A stretch of 43,613 bases of DNA, taken from positions 1 through 43,613 of the forward strand of contig DAIDHN010000032.1 of NCBI GenBank assembly GCA_027459665.1. Direction: 5' to 3'. The notes below the pieces were generated by a model. That model saw only the letters and a program-made list of their open reading frames with translations. It ran no database searches and was not told the DNA's origin. This document shows positions 25,593 through 33,768 of this stretch, in pieces. Position 1 is the first letter of the stretch. Each line of letters begins with the position of its first letter. The stretch is from Chthonomonadaceae bacterium. Lineage in GTDB: Bacteria > Armatimonadota > Chthonomonadetes > Chthonomonadales > Chthonomonadaceae. Both the position numbers and the translations under genes were made by a program.

Positions 25593-26105
25593 ATGAAAGC
25601 AACTTTTCGGTGCAATGAAGAACTGTTTTCACTTTCTGCCCTCACCCTGCCCCAGGGCATTCAGATAACCCTTGCAGAAGAAAAAACTTTTACTGTTCAG
25701 TTACACAGCCGCGGCCAGGGTATGTATCTGCTGGAATGGCACAATGAAGACGGCATTGTGCGCCACGCTTCTGCTGCTGCAATGAAATGCGCCGGTGGAA
25801 CAGTGCAAATCTGTTTTGAAGGCAGAAACTATCTGTTTGAACTGGAACAGGGTTCAAAAAAACCGGAGACGGTATCGGGCAGCCTCACCGCCCCCATGAC
25901 AGGGGTGGTTTCTCAAATACTGGCTGCAGAAGGAAGTACTGCCCAGCGTGGAGATGCCCTGCTTACCCTGGAAGCAATGAAGGTGGTAGCTCCCATTGAA
26001 GCGCCCTTCACAGGCGTTATTCGCAGCATTATGGTGAAACAGGGAGAGCAGGTGCAGCAGGGGTGTTTGCTGGTGGAAATGGAGGCGGAAAATGACGGCG
26101 GGTAA
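25593..26105 (+). CDS. Biotin carboxyl carrier subunit (BT domain plus biotinyl domain)
   Basis: A 170-residue protein: an N-terminal beta-barrel-like region (~1-88), as in the BT linker domain of MccA, and a biotinyl/lipoyl domain (~95-165). The biotinylated Lys is in LEAMKVVAPI; the usual motif is AMKM, here with Val after Lys, which BirA generally tolerates. PMTGVV and EAPFTGVIRSIMV flank it. It lies in frame with the upstream carboxylase, separated by TGA and one codon. A weak GAGGA site 11-12 bases upstream could allow separate initiation. It overlaps the lyase gene by 14 bases. Confidence 0.88.
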   Translation: MKATFRCNEELFSLSALTLPQGIQITLAEEKTFTVQLHSRGQGMYLLEWHNEDGIVRHASAAAMKCAGGTVQICFEGRNYLFELEQGSKKPETVSGSLTAPMTGVVSQILAAEGSTAQRGDALLTLEAMKVVAPIEAPFTGVIRSIMVKQGEQVQQGCLLVEMEAENDGG

Positions 26106-26994
26106 ACTTGAATCAGTACGTGTGGTTGAGGTTGGACCGCGTGACGGGCTGCAAAACGAAAAAACCACGCTTTCGGTAGCAGCACGCGTGGCACTGGTAG
26201 GCATGCTGGCCCAGGCAGGTCTTTCTGAAATAGAGGTGGGAGCTTTTGTCCGCCCCGATCGCGTACCGCAGATGGCGCATACCGATTCGGTGCTTTCTCT
26301 GCTGCCTCAGCGGCCAGGTGTGCGCTATACGGTTCTGACACCCAACCTGAAAGGGCTGGACGAAGCTACAAAGGCGGGAGCAAATTCGGTTGCATTTTTT
26401 GCCAGCGCATCAGACACCTTTTCCAGGCGCAACACAGGCATGAGCCTCGCCGATTCGCTCAAACTGTACAGTAAACTGATTCCCGAAGCACTGCACCGTG
26501 AAATGCGGGTGCGCGCCTACATCTCTACTGCATGGGCATGCCCGTTTGAAGGAGAAATCTCTGTTGAACAGAGCGCCGGTACTGCATTAGCCCTGTATGA
26601 GGCAGGGGCGGAAGAGGTTGTGCCCTCAGATACCATTGGTCACGCGCAGCCGCATCAGGTTGCAGCGCTTCTGCAGCACATGGCGCAGCACATTCCTGCA
26701 GCGCAGACTGCCTGCCACTTTCATGACACCCAGGGCGGCGCCCTCGAAAACGTGCGTACTGCACTTCGCTGCGGCATACGAGTATTCGACAGTTCCTGCG
26801 GAGGCACTGGCGGATGTCCATATGCACCCGGAGCACCTGGCAATCTGGCCACAGAAAACCTGCTCACTCTTCTGAAAGAAGAGGGCTTTGAAACCGGCGT
26901 GCGGCTCGACCGTGTTGCCGCAGCAGTACGTTTTCTGCGCAGCAGACTTCACAGCACACAGAAAGCAGGAAACGCAGGCGCAGCAGAAGAATAA
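26092..26994 (+). CDS. Hydroxymethylglutaryl-CoA lyase
   Basis: A 300-residue HMGL-like TIM barrel lyase cleaving HMG-CoA to acetyl-CoA and acetoacetate. VGPRDGLQNEK at the N-terminus (catalytic Arg, Asp), CHFHDTQG (metal His residues) and the Cys-loop GGTGGCPYAPGAPGN are the signature motifs. The last step of leucine catabolism and its placement after the carboxylase genes agree. Start overlaps the carrier gene by 14 bases. Confidence 0.93.
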   Translation: MTAGKLESVRVVEVGPRDGLQNEKTTLSVAARVALVGMLAQAGLSEIEVGAFVRPDRVPQMAHTDSVLSLLPQRPGVRYTVLTPNLKGLDEATKAGANSVAFFASASDTFSRRNTGMSLADSLKLYSKLIPEALHREMRVRAYISTAWACPFEGEISVEQSAGTALALYEAGAEEVVPSDTIGHAQPHQVAALLQHMAQHIPAAQTACHFHDTQGGALENVRTALRCGIRVFDSSCGGTGGCPYAPGAPGNLATENLLTLLKEEGFETGVRLDRVAAAVRFLRSRLHSTQKAGNAGAAEE

Positions 26995-27052
26995 CTCTTC
27001 GAATATCACTGCAAACTTCTGCTCTTTACTGGCCAGAAAGGAATATTAACCT

Positions 27053-28180
27053 GTGACAGCTCTTTCTCTGCCCAAGCAGCCCGCCGGCATTGGCATTGTA
27101 GGCTGCGGCAACATCAGCAGCATCTATTTTCGCAATCTGCATCAGCGTTTTCGCAACACCACAGTACTTGCCTGTGCCGATCTCGACCTGGAGCGCGCTA
27201 AAGCCAGGGCAGAAGAATTTGGCGTACAGCATGCCTGCACTCCTGAAGAACTGATGAAAAACCCCGATATCAGCATCGTAGTGAATCTTACCATACCAAA
27301 CGCACACTACTCTGTATGCATGCAGGCATTGCAGGCAGGGAAAAATGCCTATGTAGAAAAACCCCTCTCGGTAGACCTGGAACAGGGAGAAGAACTTCAG
27401 AATGCTGCTGCAGCACGCGGTCTGCGCGTAGGGGGGGCGCCAGATACCTTTCTGGGCGGTGGAATACAAACCTGCAGAAAACTGCTGGATGAGGGATGGA
27501 TTGGCGAACCGGTTGCCGCTGCTGCATTTATGATGGGGCACGGACATGAGTCGTGGCATCCAGACCCTGAGTTCTACTACAAAAAGGGCGGCGGTCCTAT
27601 GTTTGATATGGGGCCGTACTACCTGACAGCGCTGGTAAACCTGCTTGGCCCCATAAAACGGGTAACCGGCTCTACACGCGTTACCTTTCCCGAACGAACT
27701 ATTACCAGCAAACCCAAATATGGAACAGTCATCTCAGTAGATACCCCCACCCACATTGCAGGGGTAATCGACTTCGAATGCGGTGCAATAGGCACCCTGG
27801 TAACCAGTTTTGATGTATGGTCGCATAGTATGCCCTGCATTGAGATTTATGGCACAGAAGGCAGTATGCGCGTGCCAGACCCCAACGGATTTGGGGGGCA
27901 GGTAATGATTCGACGTGCAGGCGCATCAGACTGGAGCGTGATTCCGCTTACACATGGTTTTGCCGAGAACGAAAGAGGCGTAGGCGTGGCAGACATGGCT
28001 GCCGGTCTGGTGTCTGGCCGCCTGCACCGTGCTTCAGGTGATTTGACCCTGCACGTGCTTGAAGCAATGCATGGTTTTCACATTGCAGCTCGTGAGGAAA
28101 AGCACTATGCCATGAAAAACCAGTGCCGCCGGCCTGCTCCGCTGCCGATGGGGCTGCCCAGCAACGCAGTAGATGCCTGA
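27053..28180 (+). CDS. Gfo/Idh/MocA family oxidoreductase
   Basis: A 375-residue NAD(P)-dependent dehydrogenase: Rossmann GIVGCGNISSIYF, then the conserved VEKPLSVDLEQG (EKP motif) and a C-terminal beta-sheet domain with GGGPMFDMGPYYLTALVNLLG, where the substrate-binding DxxxH/Y region is D-M-G-P-Y-Y. Substrates in this family are mostly sugars, inositols or their derivatives; none can be assigned. GTG 27053 follows AAAGGA by 10 bases. It is 58 bases after HMG-CoA lyase and could be the operon's last gene or separate. Confidence 0.9.
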   Translation: MTALSLPKQPAGIGIVGCGNISSIYFRNLHQRFRNTTVLACADLDLERAKARAEEFGVQHACTPEELMKNPDISIVVNLTIPNAHYSVCMQALQAGKNAYVEKPLSVDLEQGEELQNAAAARGLRVGGAPDTFLGGGIQTCRKLLDEGWIGEPVAAAAFMMGHGHESWHPDPEFYYKKGGGPMFDMGPYYLTALVNLLGPIKRVTGSTRVTFPERTITSKPKYGTVISVDTPTHIAGVIDFECGAIGTLVTSFDVWSHSMPCIEIYGTEGSMRVPDPNGFGGQVMIRRAGASDWSVIPLTHGFAENERGVGVADMAAGLVSGRLHRASGDLTLHVLEAMHGFHIAAREEKHYAMKNQCRRPAPLPMGLPSNAVDA

Positions 28181-28226
28181 TGGTGTGTGCCTTTATGAGT
28201 AGCATAAATCGCTTCAGAATGCATAA

Positions 28227-28273
28227 AAACAGAGTATGCTGCTGTACTTTATTTTGTACAAATACCTCTGTTT
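28227..28273 (+). terminator. Long imperfect hairpin upstream of the OB-fold gene
   Basis: AAACAGAG-TAT (28227-28237) pairs with ATACCTCTGTTT (28262-28273), and TGTAC (28243-28247) with GTACA (28256-28260) inside. It lies between the oxidoreductase stop and the next ribosome-binding site, and ends in TTT. It may be a terminator or a leader structure. Confidence 0.45.
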
Positions 28274-28301
28274 GAATATCTGGCTGCATAAGGAGCTTGC
28301 A

Positions 28302-28766
28302 ATGCATGGTAAAACAGCTGTCTGGCTGATACTTACTGCTGTTGTTTCAGCTGCCTCGGCTGCCCCGCGAAGCCAACTGAAAAAAAAGGCAGTTTACGGC
28401 ACTATTTCGTCTTCCAGTTCTGCCGTGGCACGCGCACTGCCTGCCAGCGCAATTACCGAAGCGAAAAAACTGACTGGCAAGCCTGGCGCATTTTTGGGGG
28501 TGGTAACAGAAGTTGATCTCTGTCAGAAAACCTGCAGAATGATCTATATCAACTTTTCCACCCCCTGGAGCAAAAGCATCAGTGCAGATATACCTGCAAG
28601 TGCATATGGCAAATTTCCCAATGTGCATCAGCTGCTGCATCGCAGAGTGCTGGTGACTGGCAGGTTCATTCTTTACGAGCGCAGGCACCCTGAAATACTG
28701 GTTTCATCGCCAGCGCAAATTCGTATCATACAAAACGCCCCTCGTGCCGGTTTAAAAGCAAAATAA
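28302..28766 (+). CDS. Secreted OB-fold protein of unknown function
   Basis: A 154-residue protein with a signal peptide (MHGKTAVWLILTAVVSAASAA), a Ser/Ala-rich linker, and an OB-fold-like domain (~60-145): LGVVTEVDL, then MIYINFSTPWSK, HRRVLVTGRFILYERRHPEILVSSPAQI. This pattern, with a 'V.G.I..Y...PEI.V..P.QI' ending, is seen in small secreted OB domains attached to nucleases and helix-hairpin-helix proteins. A binding role for nucleic acid or oligosaccharide is possible but unproven. AAGGAG precedes ATG 28302; the earlier ATG at 28236 lies in the hairpin and has no ribosome-binding site. Confidence 0.7.
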   Translation: MHGKTAVWLILTAVVSAASAAPRSQLKKKAVYGTISSSSSAVARALPASAITEAKKLTGKPGAFLGVVTEVDLCQKTCRMIYINFSTPWSKSISADIPASAYGKFPNVHQLLHRRVLVTGRFILYERRHPEILVSSPAQIRIIQNAPRAGLKAK

Positions 28767-28806
28767 GTGCATGCACCTGTTGCGCATATCAGGGCAGGTG
28801 CAGCAC
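28767..28806. terminator. Hairpin between convergent OB-fold gene and murI
   Basis: TGCACCTG (28772-28779) pairs with CAGGTGCA (28795-28802), and the flanking GTGC/GCAC extends the stem with one bulge. It covers the end of murI. It is placed to terminate both genes. Confidence 0.5.
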
Positions 28807-29625
28807 TCCCTCCTGCCAATAGGCTGAGCGTACGCAAAGAGAAGCAGCATCGCAATTGAGAAACAGGGCAGACTGCTGCCGCAATCGATCAGGATCTGCA
28901 GTTGTGTAGTACACATTTCTGCTCTCCGTTTTCTGTTCTGCTGCTAATCCTGCCACATTCAGTTCCCTCTGCAGCTTTTCTGCAAGAGGCTGTGCAGGGT
29001 CTACCCATTGCACAAAGGGTGCTGCCTTTTGCAGCGCTGGCAGCAAAAACGGGTAATGAGTACACCCGAGCACCACGGTATCTACCTCATTTGCACGCAA
29101 ACGCGCTATGTACTCTTCGGCGGCATGAAAGGCTTCCTCAGTATTCGCCCTGCCTTCCTCCACAATAGGTACGAAACGCGGACAGGCGACCTCTGTTACC
29201 TCAAGCCCGGCTCGAATGGAGTTCAATGCGGCAGTAAAAGCCCTGCTTTTTACAGTGCCCTCGGTGGCAAGAACTCCTACATGCCCATTGCAGGTTACGC
29301 TGGCTGCTTCCAATGCTCCCTGTGCAATAGTACCCATCGCTATTTTGCCGGGAAAACTGCTTTGTACCTGGCTCAGTGCGGTAGCAGATGAAATATTGCA
29401 CGCCATAACCACTGCTTTGCAGCCTTTTGCAAAGAGGGCGCTGCTGATAGCCTCTGCAAAGCCCTGCACCTCAGCAAGCGGCCTGCCCCCGTATGGAACA
29501 TGTGCCTGATCTGCTACAAACAGAGTGCTTTCGCAAGGCATCTGTTTTTGCAGGGCACGCAGCACGGTAAGCCCCCCCAGCCCAGAATCAAATATGCCTA
29601 TCGGAGCATTGCGCAAAGAGGTCAC
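28789..29625 (-). CDS. murI: Glutamate racemase
   Basis: A 278-residue MurI, making D-glutamate for peptidoglycan. IGIFDSGLGGLTVLRAL, PYGGRP, the first catalytic Cys in VMACNISSATA (usually CNTASA), and the second in LGCTHYPFL. The GTG start overlaps the GerMN gene stop (GTGA), so it is the third gene of a wall operon. Its end lies in the convergent hairpin. Confidence 0.95.
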   Translation of the reverse strand: MTSLRNAPIGIFDSGLGGLTVLRALQKQMPCESTLFVADQAHVPYGGRPLAEVQGFAEAISSALFAKGCKAVVMACNISSATALSQVQSSFPGKIAMGTIAQGALEAASVTCNGHVGVLATEGTVKSRAFTAALNSIRAGLEVTEVACPRFVPIVEEGRANTEEAFHAAEEYIARLRANEVDTVVLGCTHYPFLLPALQKAAPFVQWVDPAQPLAEKLQRELNVAGLAAEQKTESRNVYYTTADPDRLRQQSALFLNCDAASLCVRSAYWQEGVLHLP

Positions 29626-30119
29626 GGCGTACTGTTTCCATCTAGCTTCCCCGCAGTCTGAGTATGGTAATCTACATCAAAAGGGGTTGTCCAGTCGGTC
29701 ATCTGGCTGTCAAAAGGCTTGCCTTCTACCTGCACGCTCATCTGCTTTACGCCGGCAACAGTGCCTACCGCCTTGCGCAGCGCGGCCTGTGCTTCCGCCT
29801 CTGTTGTGTCTCCCATATCGGCCAGTTTGTTGAACTGATGACTAAAGTTGAGTACTGCCACACGGCGGTTTATCTCTACTTCAAGCAAACGGGTTCCCTT
29901 GGGAAGTATGGGGTGAAAGTTACGTGACTGCCGCAAAAGCAATGCATTCACTGCCTGCGTTACCTGCTCTGCCCGGCCCACAGTATGCGATGCGGGTGCA
30001 CTGGCAACAGGAGGCACGTGCGGCTGGGCAGGTTGAACATGATTTCCGGCCGGCGAAGAAGAATGACAGCCGCCCAGCAGCAGAGCCAGAGGCAAAACAA
30101 ACAATATATATCGTCGCAC
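29622..30119 (-). CDS. GerMN-domain lipoprotein
   Basis: A 165-residue lipoprotein: signal peptide with lipobox LLGGC (lipidated Cys ~18), a Pro/Ala/His-rich linker, and a GerMN domain (~50-150) containing LPKGTRLLEVEI, VAVLNFSHQFNKL and TVAGVKQMSVQVEGKPF. GerMN domains were first seen in spore germination protein GerM but occur widely in non-sporulating bacteria beside amidases and murI, as here. GTG start with AAGGAG 5 bases upstream. Role in the wall is unknown. Confidence 0.88.
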   Translation of the reverse strand: MRRYILFVLPLALLLGGCHSSSPAGNHVQPAQPHVPPVASAPASHTVGRAEQVTQAVNALLLRQSRNFHPILPKGTRLLEVEINRRVAVLNFSHQFNKLADMGDTTEAEAQAALRKAVGTVAGVKQMSVQVEGKPFDSQMTDWTTPFDVDYHTQTAGKLDGNSTP

Positions 30120-30128
30120 GGTTGCTCC

Positions 30129-32180
30129 TTATCTCAAAATCCCCGGCAGTGTCGGTACAAGCGAGGCAGTTTGTGAAGTACCCTCTACATAGGTGCGCAG
30201 GCCGCGTACAATTGCCTTTGCAATACGCGCCTGAAAATCGGGGTCTATCAGCTTGCGGCGGTCTACAGTGTTGTTGAGATAGGCCACCTCAATCAAAATG
30301 GCAGGCATTGTACTTTCGCGCAGCACCTCAAGCCCATGCTGATACAACATGGTGTCGGAGCGTGCGCCACGGGCAGGCAAGCCGCTTACTGCAAGAATAG
30401 ACCGCTCTACGCTGGTGGCAAGCGCCCTGCTGCTAGGGTCTTGCATATGATAATAAGTAGTTGTGCCAGAAGCGGCATTGGGCACAGAGCAGTCATCGTT
30501 GTGAATGGAAACAAAAAAGTCGGCATGAATCTGATTGGCAAGTGCAGGCCGATCTGCCAGAGGCACGTTTACATCGCGGTCGCGGGTCATTACCACCCTC
30601 ACCCCGGCAGCCTCCAGGTCGCGGCGCAGCTTAAGAGCGATTTGCAGCACAATGTTTTTCTCATCATAGCCCCCATAAACAGCGCCGGTAGCCACCCCGC
30701 CATGCCCCGGGTCTACCACAATGGTTTTGCCTGCCAGTACCCCTTCGGCATTGCGCGGAATGCGCAAATCGAAGTCAAGGTGATCGGGATCATTTTCGAT
30801 TGTAAACCCCAGGTAGCGGCTGGATTTCACCGTGATGCTGGTCTCTGGCGGAGATACTGCTGCATTGGGGTGCAGAGGCTGCACTATGGTTTCTATGCTT
30901 TGCACCAGGCTGGTATTGGGGGTTATCTGGACATCTGAAGGCTGTGCAAGCTGCAGGCCTACCCCAGGCAGCAAAATTTGAAGGCTGCCATCCGGCAGAT
31001 AATGTACCAGCGGCATCACTCTGGCGCCTGTTTGAATCACCAGGTGCGCCTCTATGGCATCCAGCGGCGTATACTGCACTGCAGTCACCAGAGGGGTACG
31101 CACCAGGTCGCCGCGCGAAGGAAGCTGCGCCTCTGCCCCAGGCTGCCCATTGTTAGCCGCTCCTGTTTGCCCCGCAGGCTGTACGGTTGTGGCCTGCTGT
31201 GTGGCGCTGCTGGCAGCAGAGCCAGCTGCGGCTGTGCCAGAGGCTGCAGTGGTTTGCCCAGAACCAGAGAGGACTGTTTTGCCTGCGCCATTGGTTTGAA
31301 CAGGAGGCGTTACTGTTTGAGACGTGCCCCTGCCGCCAGACAGACTGGCAGACTGCTGCGTGTTCACAGAAGCGGCAGCACCCTGTGAAGCTTTGGCAGA
31401 AGGGCCATGCAGTGCATTAGCCGACTGTACAGCGGGTACATTTACCACTATGCGAGTCGGACCGGAATGAACTGAGTGAATGCTCACCGTAATAAGCGGC
31501 AGGGTGGGAGCAGGGCTGTCTGTGGTGCGAATGGAAGCGCCGGGAGCCAGCAGCAGCACAACCCGTGCTGTAGAAAGACTAAACTGCCCAATTCGCACCC
31601 CGATTACATCGGGCGTGCCGGGTGGAACCGGCTGAGGCTGCACTCCCTCCGCCGCTACCGCTCCATAGCAGTCTACAATCCCCTTGCTCGACGCACTGTC
31701 TTTCAGCATCCACCTGGATGAAGGTACCGGAAAACTGGTTGTGATATGAAGAAAGCCTTGCTGCACAGAAACAGACGTTACATGAGCCAGCAGGTAAACA
31801 ACAGGCACGCCAGATTTCTTCACAGGGCTGCGTTCTACCTGACCGTTCACCAGTCTGGCCAGATCAGAAAGAGCCAGCATTCTGTGCCCATTCAGCTGCA
31901 AAAGCGCTAGTTCAGCATGAAGCGGCTTACCCTGTCTAAAAATTTGCAGCGTCTCGTCTCTCTGGCCGGGCTTACCCTGCAATCCAACCATGTCAAGTGC
32001 TTTCAGGGGCACAAAAACTTCATTTGCACTGGCAAGCGAATGCACCGGTCCTGCCAGCAGGCTGCCTCCAATGCGCACCTGAACATTCTGCAGGTTTTCT
32101 GCCAGACTGATTTGGCCAGCGAGCGCAAGAAATATGCAGATTAGAAGCGCCAATCTATTTTTACTGCTGGAGGATGCCAT
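30129..32180 (-). CDS. N-acetylmuramoyl-L-alanine amidase with AMIN domains
   Basis: A 683-residue secreted amidase that cuts the lactyl-peptide bond of peptidoglycan. Order: signal peptide (~1-27); a copper-amine-oxidase-N-like region (~30-120); a first AMIN domain (~190-265); an Ala/Thr/Gln/Gly-rich linker (~270-350); a second AMIN domain (~360-440); and Amidase_3 (~475-665). Zinc ligands are His in VVDPGHGG, Glu in GYDEKNIVL and His in VSIHNDD; the catalytic Glu is in LIEVAYLNN. AMIN domains localise amidases to the division site. CGGGAG precedes ATG. First gene of the amidase-gerMN-murI operon. Confidence 0.93.
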   Translation of the reverse strand: MASSSSKNRLALLICIFLALAGQISLAENLQNVQVRIGGSLLAGPVHSLASANEVFVPLKALDMVGLQGKPGQRDETLQIFRQGKPLHAELALLQLNGHRMLALSDLARLVNGQVERSPVKKSGVPVVYLLAHVTSVSVQQGFLHITTSFPVPSSRWMLKDSASSKGIVDCYGAVAAEGVQPQPVPPGTPDVIGVRIGQFSLSTARVVLLLAPGASIRTTDSPAPTLPLITVSIHSVHSGPTRIVVNVPAVQSANALHGPSAKASQGAAASVNTQQSASLSGGRGTSQTVTPPVQTNGAGKTVLSGSGQTTAASGTAAAGSAASSATQQATTVQPAGQTGAANNGQPGAEAQLPSRGDLVRTPLVTAVQYTPLDAIEAHLVIQTGARVMPLVHYLPDGSLQILLPGVGLQLAQPSDVQITPNTSLVQSIETIVQPLHPNAAVSPPETSITVKSSRYLGFTIENDPDHLDFDLRIPRNAEGVLAGKTIVVDPGHGGVATGAVYGGYDEKNIVLQIALKLRRDLEAAGVRVVMTRDRDVNVPLADRPALANQIHADFFVSIHNDDCSVPNAASGTTTYYHMQDPSSRALATSVERSILAVSGLPARGARSDTMLYQHGLEVLRESTMPAILIEVAYLNNTVDRRKLIDPDFQARIAKAIVRGLRTYVEGTSQTASLVPTLPGILR

Positions 32181-32259
32181 GATAACTCCCGCTTTCTCAT
32201 TATTTGCAACTGCTTTCCCCTATGTCCTGTACTCAATCTGCGGGAGGCAGTCTTTAACT

Positions 32260-32288
32260 ATTATCGGAAATAGTCTACCTGTTGTAAA
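32260..32288 (-). promoter_or_regulatory. Promoter of the amidase-gerMN-murI operon
   Basis: On the minus strand TTTACA (32283-32288) and GATAAT (32260-32265) are 17 bases apart, each one mismatch from consensus. A 12-base perfect palindrome GGCAATATTGCC at 32298-32309 lies 10 bases upstream of the -35 and might be an operator. The rest of the 32181-32419 gap shows nothing else. Confidence 0.65.
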
Positions 32289-32419
32289 GCAATAACAGGC
32301 AATATTGCCGGTATTGTGACGCTGCAGCACGCACAAAGCTGGGAAAGCGGCAGGCAAAACTGCCTTTAGTAAACGCAGGCGGTAGAATCGCTGTGACAGC
32401 AGCATGTTTTCCAGTAGAT

Positions 32420-33346
32420 TCAGCGCAACAGGCTGGAGGTATCAGCACCAGTTGTAATAGAAAAATTTTTCGTCAGGTTGTACTTGCTGCACACATCACC
32501 CAATGCCTGGTCTGCAGTTGCAGCCGACTGATCTGCGGAAGAGGACGAGTTGCCAAGCATTCCAGACAGCTCGCTCAGAGCTTCATTGGGGTTGCTCTGT
32601 GCATCCTTCAGAGCGTTATGAATGCTCTGAAACATACCCAGACAGGTATTGAGATGCTGATAATACGCTTCAAACAACGCTTCGCAAGCCTGAGGGTGGG
32701 GATGATTTTCAAAAGTCTGTGTCAATTGCAGCCACTGGTTACGTATGCTGCTGCTGTCTTGATTGATTTTGGGAAGAAATGTTTTGGCTGCAGCAGAGCT
32801 GCTGGCTGCTTTTATTTGGTCTGGTGTAATGTTGCCATAGGTAGAAAGCGCCTGCCCAAGTTCTTCTCCTATCAGCTTTTGTTTGGTAAGTTCCACCTGC
32901 TCAAGAAAGGCAAGGTAGTCTGAGATAGCGCTGGTATCGGGCGGCTGCTGAACTGCAGCGGGCTGCTGAACCAAAGGTGCCGCCGCAGGAGCCGATGGCG
33001 CCTGAACCAGCGGGGCGCTGAAGCCGGAAGCAGGCGCCTGAACCAGCGGAGCAGGCTGTATGGGTGAAGCCGGTTTTTGAAGCAGACGGGAGGCAGTAAA
33101 TCCTGCTGCACCCAACAGAGCCAGCAAAAGAATTACCAGAGGTACTGCCCATTTATTAGAAGAGGCACGAGGCTGGGAAAACACTGGTGAAGGCTGTATA
33201 TTCTGCTGCACAGGCACTGGCTGCTGAGGGCGGTAAGAGCCTGTTGCCTGATGTGGCGCAGCGGTGCCGGCAGCAATTGGCGCGCCACACTGCAGACAAA
33301 AGCGAGAGTTTGCAGGCACTTCAGCGGAGCAGCGTATACACCTCAT
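32420..33346 (-). CDS. Zinc-ribbon membrane protein of unknown function
   Basis: A 308-residue protein: N-terminal zinc ribbon CIRC...CLQC (C3, C6, C17, C20), a Pro/Gln-rich linker, a transmembrane helix (~66-86), three copies of an APLVQ(A/Q)P repeat (~98-128), and a C-terminal helical domain (~140-300) rich in Gln/Ser/Asn with two or three Cys. GGGAGG precedes ATG 33346. I do not recognise the C-terminal domain. Topology suggests a cytoplasmic zinc ribbon and an external helical sensor or binding domain. No operon partner is adjacent. Confidence 0.72.
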   Translation of the reverse strand: MRCIRCSAEVPANSRFCLQCGAPIAAGTAAPHQATGSYRPQQPVPVQQNIQPSPVFSQPRASSNKWAVPLVILLLALLGAAGFTASRLLQKPASPIQPAPLVQAPASGFSAPLVQAPSAPAAAPLVQQPAAVQQPPDTSAISDYLAFLEQVELTKQKLIGEELGQALSTYGNITPDQIKAASSSAAAKTFLPKINQDSSSIRNQWLQLTQTFENHPHPQACEALFEAYYQHLNTCLGMFQSIHNALKDAQSNPNEALSELSGMLGNSSSSADQSAATADQALGDVCSKYNLTKNFSITTGADTSSLLR

Positions 33347-33491
33347 TACAAAACCTCCCTGCGTTATACAGCCGTCGAATCAAATGTTCTATAGATAAAA
33401 GGCATCTTCCTGCAATTCTTTATATAAAAGCAGAGAAATGCCTATCTCTGTAAGACGACAAATGTGAGGGAATTGTTACCAAAAAAGACAA

Positions 33492-33569
33492 TGGGGCGAC
33501 TGATCGGACTTGAACCGACGACCTCCAGGGCCACAACCTGGCACTCTAACCAACTGAGCTACAGTCGCC
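33492..33569 (-). tRNA. tRNA-His (GTG anticodon), G-1 and CCA encoded
   Basis: Cloverleaf with an eight-pair acceptor: the extra G-1 (33569) opposite C73, then GCGACTG/CAGTCGC. Anticodon stem CCAGG/CCTGG with loop TTGTGGC gives anticodon GTG; the T-arm has GGTTCAAGTCC. The 3' CCA (33492-33494) is encoded. Its surroundings show no other RNA gene. Confidence 0.95.
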
Positions 33570-33658
33570 ATAGCAATAATTATTTTAGCATGAGAGCAGG
33601 GGCATTGTCAAATCAGAATTGCGCAAATTCCTTAACATAAATTTAATCTTTTACACGC

Positions 33659-33664
33659 TATAAT
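33659..33664 (+). promoter_or_regulatory. -10 element of the pseudopilin gene
   Basis: TATAAT at 33659-33664 is perfect. No good -35 lies at normal spacing; TTAACA is 21 bases upstream. The predicted start near 33671 gives a ~98-base leader before ATG 33769. Confidence 0.5.
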
Positions 33665-33700
33665 TTTTATCGACAAGCGTATATTTGACCGGGCAGTACG

Positions 33701-33754
33701 GCGGCTAAGCCGCACAGTAGAAAAAATGGGCCAACAGCCCTGCATCATTGATGC
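33701..33754 (+). promoter_or_regulatory. Three consecutive hairpins in the pseudopilin leader
   Basis: GCGGC-TAA-GCCGC (33701-33713), GGGC-CAACA-GCCC (33728-33740) and GCATC-ATT-GATGC (33742-33754) stand one after another, followed by the CGGAG ribosome-binding site and ATG. I recognise no known riboswitch: the conserved c-di-GMP-I (GEMM) sequences are absent. It may be a structured leader controlling or stabilising a highly expressed pilin mRNA. Confidence 0.45.
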
Positions 33755-33768
33755 CAACGGAGAATACT

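Noticed and set aside
33671-33768. c-di-GMP (GEMM) riboswitch in the pseudopilin leader
   Set aside because: The conserved GEMM sequence elements are absent.
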